Source of the DNA: Candidatus Nomurabacteria bacterium
GTDB lineage: Bacteria > Patescibacteriota > Minisyncoccia > Phycocordibacterales > UBA9973
DNA length: 7,465 nt
Direction: 5' to 3'
Assembly: GCA_026395935.1 (NCBI GenBank)
Contig: JAPLXT010000037.1
Location: forward strand, 1 to 7,465
Shown here piece by piece: positions 5,584 to 7,465 of this stretch; the first letter of the stretch is position 1, and each line of letters starts with the position of its first letter. The notes beneath the pieces are model-generated. The model saw only the letters and a list, made by a program, of their open reading frames with translations, did not search any database and was not told where the DNA came from. The position numbers and the translations under genes are program-made.

Positions 5584-5589
5584 TATAAC
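5584..5589 (+). promoter_or_regulatory. Probable -10 box of the tRNA-Asn gene
   Basis: TATAAC (5 of 6), 17 bases before the first tRNA base, giving a short 5' leader for RNase P to remove. T-rich DNA lies in the -35 zone without a clear hexamer. Confidence 0.45.
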
Positions 5590-5660
5590 TTGGTGAGTTT
5601 AGTCATTCCGTGGTAGCTCAGCGGTAGAGCGGTCGCCTGTGGATATTTTCCAATAAGATA

Positions 5661-5666
5661 TATAAT
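5661..5666 (+). promoter_or_regulatory. Intron-internal -10 box for the HNH gene
   Basis: TATAAT, 8 bases before the ATG at 5675, the spacing used by the leaderless genes in this window. The endonuclease could be expressed independently of the tRNA precursor. No clear -35 lies upstream, where the sequence is tRNA exon. Confidence 0.45.
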
Positions 5667-5674
5667 ATACTTAT

Positions 5675-5989
5675 ATGTCTGATAATAGAAAATATGCTGA
5701 TAGGCGCGAAGCACTTATCAAAGCTGTTGCGAAGAGACGCAAGAAGATAAAAGAACTTGCAGTCGAATATAAAGGTGGTAAATGCCAGCTTTGTAATTAT
5801 TCCAAATGTATAGATGCTCTTGAATTCCATCATATTGATTCTTCTAAAAAAGAATTTGGTATAGGAGACAAAGGGTATACTAGATCTTGGGATAAAGTAC
5901 GCAATGAATTAGATAAATGCATAATACTATGTGCAAATTGCCATAGAGAAATCGCATCAGGCATTACGCAGCTTTCTACTGAAAAGTAG
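5675..5989 (+). CDS. HNH homing endonuclease encoded in the tRNA-Asn intron
   Basis: A 104-residue protein with a zinc-binding HNH nuclease domain. The N-terminus is strongly basic (RRKKIKELA, 21-29) and suits DNA binding. The zinc knuckle pairs are C37-x2-C40 and C86-x2-C89. The catalytic core is ALEFHHID (48-55), with the metal-binding histidines, followed by LDKCIILCANCHRE (79-92). This is the small HNH type found in phage and intron homing enzymes, which cut an intron-free allele so that repair copies the intron in. The natural target is inferred to be an intron-less tRNA-Asn gene. Its last codons overlap the ribozyme: Thr98-Gln99 are encoded by the bases around the P1 guide, and Ser-Thr-Glu-Lys-stop coincide with the P2 hairpin. 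The frame is intact, so the intron may still be mobile. Confidence 0.9.
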   Translation: MSDNRKYADRREALIKAVAKRRKKIKELAVEYKGGKCQLCNYSKCIDALEFHHIDSSKKEFGIGDKGYTRSWDKVRNELDKCIILCANCHREIASGITQLSTEK

Positions 5990-6234
5990 ATCGAAAAACG
6001 AGGTGAATTCGGGGAAGCCCTATATGGGTAATCCCGAGCCAAGCTTCAATTTAAAAGTTGAAGAAGGTGTAGAGACTATCCCTTCGGGGAGTACTCCAAG
6101 ATATAATATTATTTTGGCGGAAGCGCCTTGGTCCTAAGTTTCTTTGTAAAAAGAAATATGGATATGATATAGTCCATCCCTTTAAGTAATTTTAGGATAA
6201 ATGTAAGCGATTGGTCGTAGGTTCGATCCCTACC

Positions 6235-6289
6235 CACGGAGCAGATACAATAAGCACCCTTTTGGGTGTCTTTTTGTATCTGCTCCGTG
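6235..6289 (+). repeat. 16-bp inverted repeat spanning the tRNA 3' end
   Basis: CACGGAGCAGATACAA (6235-6250), which includes the last tRNA bases, is repeated in inverse at 6274-6289 with no mismatch. The terminator hairpin sits inside. In a read-through RNA the downstream arm could pair with the tRNA acceptor strand and compete with cloverleaf folding. Confidence 0.85.
6254..6275 (+). terminator. Intrinsic terminator of the tRNA-Asn gene
   Basis: CACCC/GGGTG (6255-6259 with 6264-6268) with a TTTT loop, an outer G-U pair, and then TCTTTTT. It lies 13 bases after the discriminator base of the tRNA. Confidence 0.82.
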
Positions 6290-6290
6290 A

Positions 6291-6312
6291 GCAAAGTATC
6301 TGCATACTTTGC
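6291..6312. repeat. 9-bp perfect hairpin
   Basis: GCAAAGTAT (6291-6299) and ATACTTTGC (6304-6312) around CTGC. It starts just after the 16-bp inverted repeat and has no T-run, so it is not a typical terminator. Confidence 0.7.
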
Positions 6313-6402
6313 GTGGTAGGGAGCGAAAAGCTTTTCGTTTTTCGGTGCTAACCGAAACGAAAAGGTATACTGTTCTCGTAGAGAAAGATCACCCTACCCA
6401 CG
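6312..6402 (+). pseudogene. Possible decayed tRNA-Asn copy with internal hairpins
   Basis: The segment opens with CGTGGTAG, identical to bases 4-11 of the tRNA-Asn gene. It closes with CTCGTAG, GATC and CCCTACCCACG, which align with the T-arm and 3' acceptor strand of the same tRNA (11 bases identical plus near matches). The ends CGTGG and CCACG can pair like an acceptor stem. Between them lies unrelated hairpin DNA: CTTTTCG/CGAAAAG (6331-6337, 6358-6364) enclosing TTTCGGT/ACCGAAA (6340-6346, 6351-6357), then TTCTC/GAGAA. It cannot form a working tRNA. It could be a remnant of a duplicated tRNA or of an element inserted there. No gene lies in 6242-6476. Confidence 0.4.
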
Positions 6403-6464
6403 AATTTGCTAAGGTTCTATAAGTGTACTCACGTCCCTACCTTTATATACCCTAAAACTTTTGG

Positions 6465-6470
6465 TATACT
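6465..6470 (+). promoter_or_regulatory. -10 box of the 52-residue protein/HAD operon
   Basis: TATACT (5 of 6), 6 bases before the ATG at 6477, predicting a leaderless mRNA. TTTATA at 6442-6447 is a weak -35 at a 17-base spacing. Confidence 0.5.
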
Positions 6471-6476
6471 TGCTAT

Positions 6477-6635
6477 ATGGTTATAGATATTGAACTTACA
6501 TTAAATAGATTTGGTTTTGGTAGAATTAATGAGAATAAATTTCAGTTTCTTTGTTTTAGGTTTTCTAAGTGGAAAATTCCAAATAAATACTCTATATCTT
6601 TTGAGATAAACTGGAGAAAGAAAGACGATAAATAA
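6477..6635 (+). CDS. Small basic protein, unknown function (52 residues)
   Basis: A short frame starting MVIDIELTLNRFGFGRINEN and ending in RKKDDK. It is rich in Phe, Arg, Lys and Asn, and alternating hydrophobic residues suggest beta strands (VIDIELTL, FQFLCFRF, YSISFEIN). I do not recognise a family. Support comes from context: a TATACT box 6 bases before the ATG, the same spacing as several other genes here, and a stop codon only 3 bases before the ATG of the HAD gene. It reads as the first gene of a two-gene unit whose second member it probably helps to translate, since the HAD gene has no ribosome binding site of its own. No cysteine pair, signal peptide or membrane helix is visible. Confidence 0.6.
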   Translation: MVIDIELTLNRFGFGRINENKFQFLCFRFSKWKIPNKYSISFEINWRKKDDK

Positions 6636-6638
6636 TTT

Positions 6639-7238
6639 ATGACTAAAGCAATACTATTCGATTTAGATGGGCTAATAATAACTGGAAGTGGAAAATTATT
6701 CAGCGAACGTCTTTCAGAGAAAGAAAATATCCCAATGAAGCAAATCTCTGAGTTTTTTACTAATGAGTTTAGGGAATGTTCTTTTGGTAAAGCAGATTTA
6801 AAAGAAAAAATAACACCTTATTTAACCAAATGGAACTATAAAGGTAATTCTGATGATTTACTAAAATTTTGGTTTGAAGGTGAAAGTAATGTAAACAAAG
6901 AAGTTTTAAAAATTGTGGAAGATTTACGTTCAAAAAATGTAAAATGTTACATAGCTACTCGACAAGAAAAAAACAGAAAAGATTATGTATGGAATGAATT
7001 AAATTTAAAGAATAATTTTGATGGTATTTTCTGCACTTGTGATATTGGATATGATAAATGGCAAGCAGAATATTGGGGCTATATTTTAAATGAATTAAAA
7101 CTAAAACCTGAAGAAATTATGTTTTTCTGTGATAGTCAGAAGAATGTAGATAGTGGAAATGGTTTTGGGATAGAGGCTTACTATTATGAAGGATTATCTT
7201 TTTTAAAAGAAAAAATTAAAAGATTTTTTTGTTGTTAA
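6639..7238 (+). CDS. HAD-superfamily hydrolase (subfamily IA type)
   Basis: A 199-residue haloacid-dehalogenase-fold protein, probably a phosphatase. Motif I is FDLDGL (7-12), with nucleophile D8 and acid D10. A helical cap insert follows at about 15-90. Motif II is the IATRQE strand (105-110), with T107. Motif III lysine is K140 in IGYDKWQ, and motif IV is FFCDSQKNVDSG (162-173). Subfamily IA proteins usually carry two adjacent acidic residues in motif IV; here D165 is followed by Ser, with D171 six residues later. Metal binding may therefore be altered. The closing FGIEAYYY strand fits the IA fold. Substrate is unknown. The gene follows the 52-residue frame by 3 bases. It lies just inside the right 48-bp repeat, and its C-terminus (RFFCC) is short and basic. 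Confidence 0.88.
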   Translation: MTKAILFDLDGLIITGSGKLFSERLSEKENIPMKQISEFFTNEFRECSFGKADLKEKITPYLTKWNYKGNSDDLLKFWFEGESNVNKEVLKIVEDLRSKNVKCYIATRQEKNRKDYVWNELNLKNNFDGIFCTCDIGYDKWQAEYWGYILNELKLKPEEIMFFCDSQKNVDSGNGFGIEAYYYEGLSFLKEKIKRFFCC

Positions 7239-7257
7239 AAATTAAAACTCCAACTTA

Positions 7258-7305
7258 TCCCAAGTTCGGAGCAATTTTGAGCCATATTTTATAATGATTA
7301 TTTTT
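7258..7305 (-). repeat. Right copy of the 48-bp inverted repeat
   Basis: It pairs with 5064-5111 in inverse orientation, with differences only at two positions. The first part, with CTCCAACTT just outside, can form a hairpin with AAGTTCGGAG that may act as a weak terminator after the HAD gene. It contains TATAAT (7290-7295) on the plus strand. Confidence 0.9.
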
Positions 7306-7344
7306 CGGAGGTTAGTAGAAGTTCGAACCTGAATAGTTTTGGTG

Positions 7345-7350
7345 TATAAT
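7345..7350 (+). promoter_or_regulatory. -10 box that fixes the start of the last gene
   Basis: TATAAT directly abuts an ATG at 7351 and lies 6 bases before the in-frame ATG at 7357. Only the second ATG would be inside the mRNA, so 7357 is chosen. Confidence 0.6.
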
Positions 7351-7356
7351 ATGGAA

Positions 7357-7465
7357 ATGAAAAAAGCTTATATTTGTCTCATCACTGGCCCAGCAGGGTC
7401 TGGGAAGTCTTCTGTATCAAAAGCATTAGCCAATAAATTTAAACGAAGTGCCGTAATAGAAGTAG
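7357..7465 (+). CDS. P-loop kinase/ATPase, N-terminal part only
   Basis: The first 36 codons of a gene cut by the window end. The sequence MKKAYICLITGPAGSGKSSV contains a Walker A motif, GPAGSGKS (11-18), on a typical beta1-loop-alpha1 unit, followed by SKALANKFKRSAVIEV, which leads into the second strand. This is the arrangement of small P-loop kinases (AAA_33, shikimate- or adenylate-kinase-like). It resembles the N-terminus of the kinase at 2452-2994 in kind, though not closely in sequence. An upstream ATG at 7351 is in frame but would fall before the predicted transcription start. Substrate cannot be judged from this fragment. Confidence 0.75.
   Translation, partial: MKKAYICLITGPAGSGKSSVSKALANKFKRSAVIEV

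Larger units (their letters stand above)
5641..6203 (+). mobile_element. Group I intron in tRNA-Asn with HNH endonuclease
   Basis: A 563-base intron. Exon 1 ends in U and the intron ends in G (6203), as group I introns require. P1: exon CTGT (5637-5640) pairs with GCAG (5968-5971), with the U-G wobble at the splice site. P2: a 6-bp stem with a GAAA tetraloop (5975-5990). P3 candidate: CGAGG/CTTCG (5999-6003, 6082-6086). P4: 6009-6014/6032-6037. P5: 6017-6020/6026-6029. P6: 6038-6040/6066-6068, with P6a 6044-6049/6058-6063. P7: GACTA/TAGTC (6074-6078, 6170-6174). A GUAA-capped hairpin lies at 6139-6156, and P9-like ATCC/GGAT at 6176-6179/6195-6198. The AATCCCGAGCC and GTGTAGAGACTA blocks are typical conserved Q and R elements. 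The open reading frame fills the P1 loop. Confidence 0.92.
5607..6241 (+). tRNA. tRNA-Asn(GUU), interrupted in the anticodon by a group I intron
   Basis: The exons are 5607-5640 and 6204-6241. Joined, they give a full cloverleaf. The acceptor stem is TCCGTGG/CCACGGA (6234-6240), and the D stem is GCTC/GAGC around AGCGGTA. The anticodon stem is GTCGC/GCGAT (6207-6211, one G-U), the loop is CTGTTAA with anticodon GTT (G34 T35 from exon 1, T36 from exon 2), and the variable loop is TGGTC. The T stem is GTAGG/CCTAC with loop TTCGATC, and the discriminator is G at 6241. This fits tRNA-Asn, including the UUAA-type loop seen in other bacteria. CCA is not encoded. Neither exon alone folds as a tRNA, so tRNA-Asn production depends on splicing. 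It would normally receive queuosine at G34, which is the second-last base before the intron. Confidence 0.93.

Noticed and set aside
5064..7305. Complete insertion sequence bounded by the 48-bp repeats
   Set aside because: No transposase or integrase gene lies between the repeats and no target-site duplication is visible, so only the repeats are annotated.
7306..7344. tRNA-like TTCGAACC element before the last gene
   Set aside because: Only a short T-loop-like palindrome is present; no acceptor, D or anticodon stems can be built around it.
7351..7356. ATG at 7351 as start of the final kinase
   Set aside because: It abuts the TATAAT box, so it would lie upstream of or at the transcription start; the in-frame ATG at 7357 fits the leaderless spacing.
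1..7465. CRISPR array
   Set aside because: No regularly spaced direct repeats are present anywhere in the window.

Overview
The window is AT-rich bacterial chromosome. It looks like a reduced-genome lineage, most likely a Candidate Phyla Radiation (Patescibacteria) member. The reasons are small compact genes, many start codons placed only 6-9 bases after a TATAAT-type -10 box (leaderless mRNAs), almost no Shine-Dalgarno sequences, a tRNA gene without an encoded CCA, and a group I intron inside that tRNA. The lineage is an inference; no marker gene is present to prove it.

Left part (1-2451): a plus-strand secreted Ala/Lys-rich protein (27-476) converges on a minus-strand run through a 12-bp bidirectional terminator hairpin. 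The run comprises a DUF1003 membrane protein (528-974), a LUD-domain protein (993-1610) and an HD-domain phosphohydrolase (1664-2383). Each of the three has its own -10 box right before the start codon.

Centre-left (2452-3348): a minus-strand P-loop kinase (2452-2994) is preceded by what reads as a complete ribosome-mediated transcription attenuator. It has a consensus promoter (TTGACA, 16 bases, TATAAT), a leaderless 16-codon leader peptide with the run Tyr-Tyr-Tyr-Asn-Asn-His, mutually exclusive 1:2, 2:3 and 3:4 RNA stems, and a U-tract terminator. The kinase is the only gene here with a convincing Shine-Dalgarno sequence, as expected for a gene with a long leader. All six codons of the run are NAY codons, the set read by tRNAs that commonly carry queuosine.

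Centre (3349-5034): a plus-strand two-gene unit encodes a single-pass membrane protein and a divergent DedA-family protein. Opposite them lies a 185-residue protein of unknown function.

Right part (5064-7305): two 48-bp inverted repeats (46 of 48 identical) bracket about 2.2 kb. Between them lie an 84-residue unknown protein, a tRNA-Asn(GUU) gene split inside its anticodon by a 563-base group I intron carrying an HNH endonuclease gene, a hairpin-rich tract with a probable decayed tRNA-Asn copy, and an operon of a 52-residue protein plus a HAD-family hydrolase. Outside the right repeat the window ends in the first 36 codons of another P-loop kinase.

The two most interesting systems are the NAY-codon attenuator in front of the kinase and the tRNA-Asn intron, whose guide sequence and P2 hairpin double as the last codons of the endonuclease. 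Both concern decoding of NAY codons, but any functional link between them is speculation.
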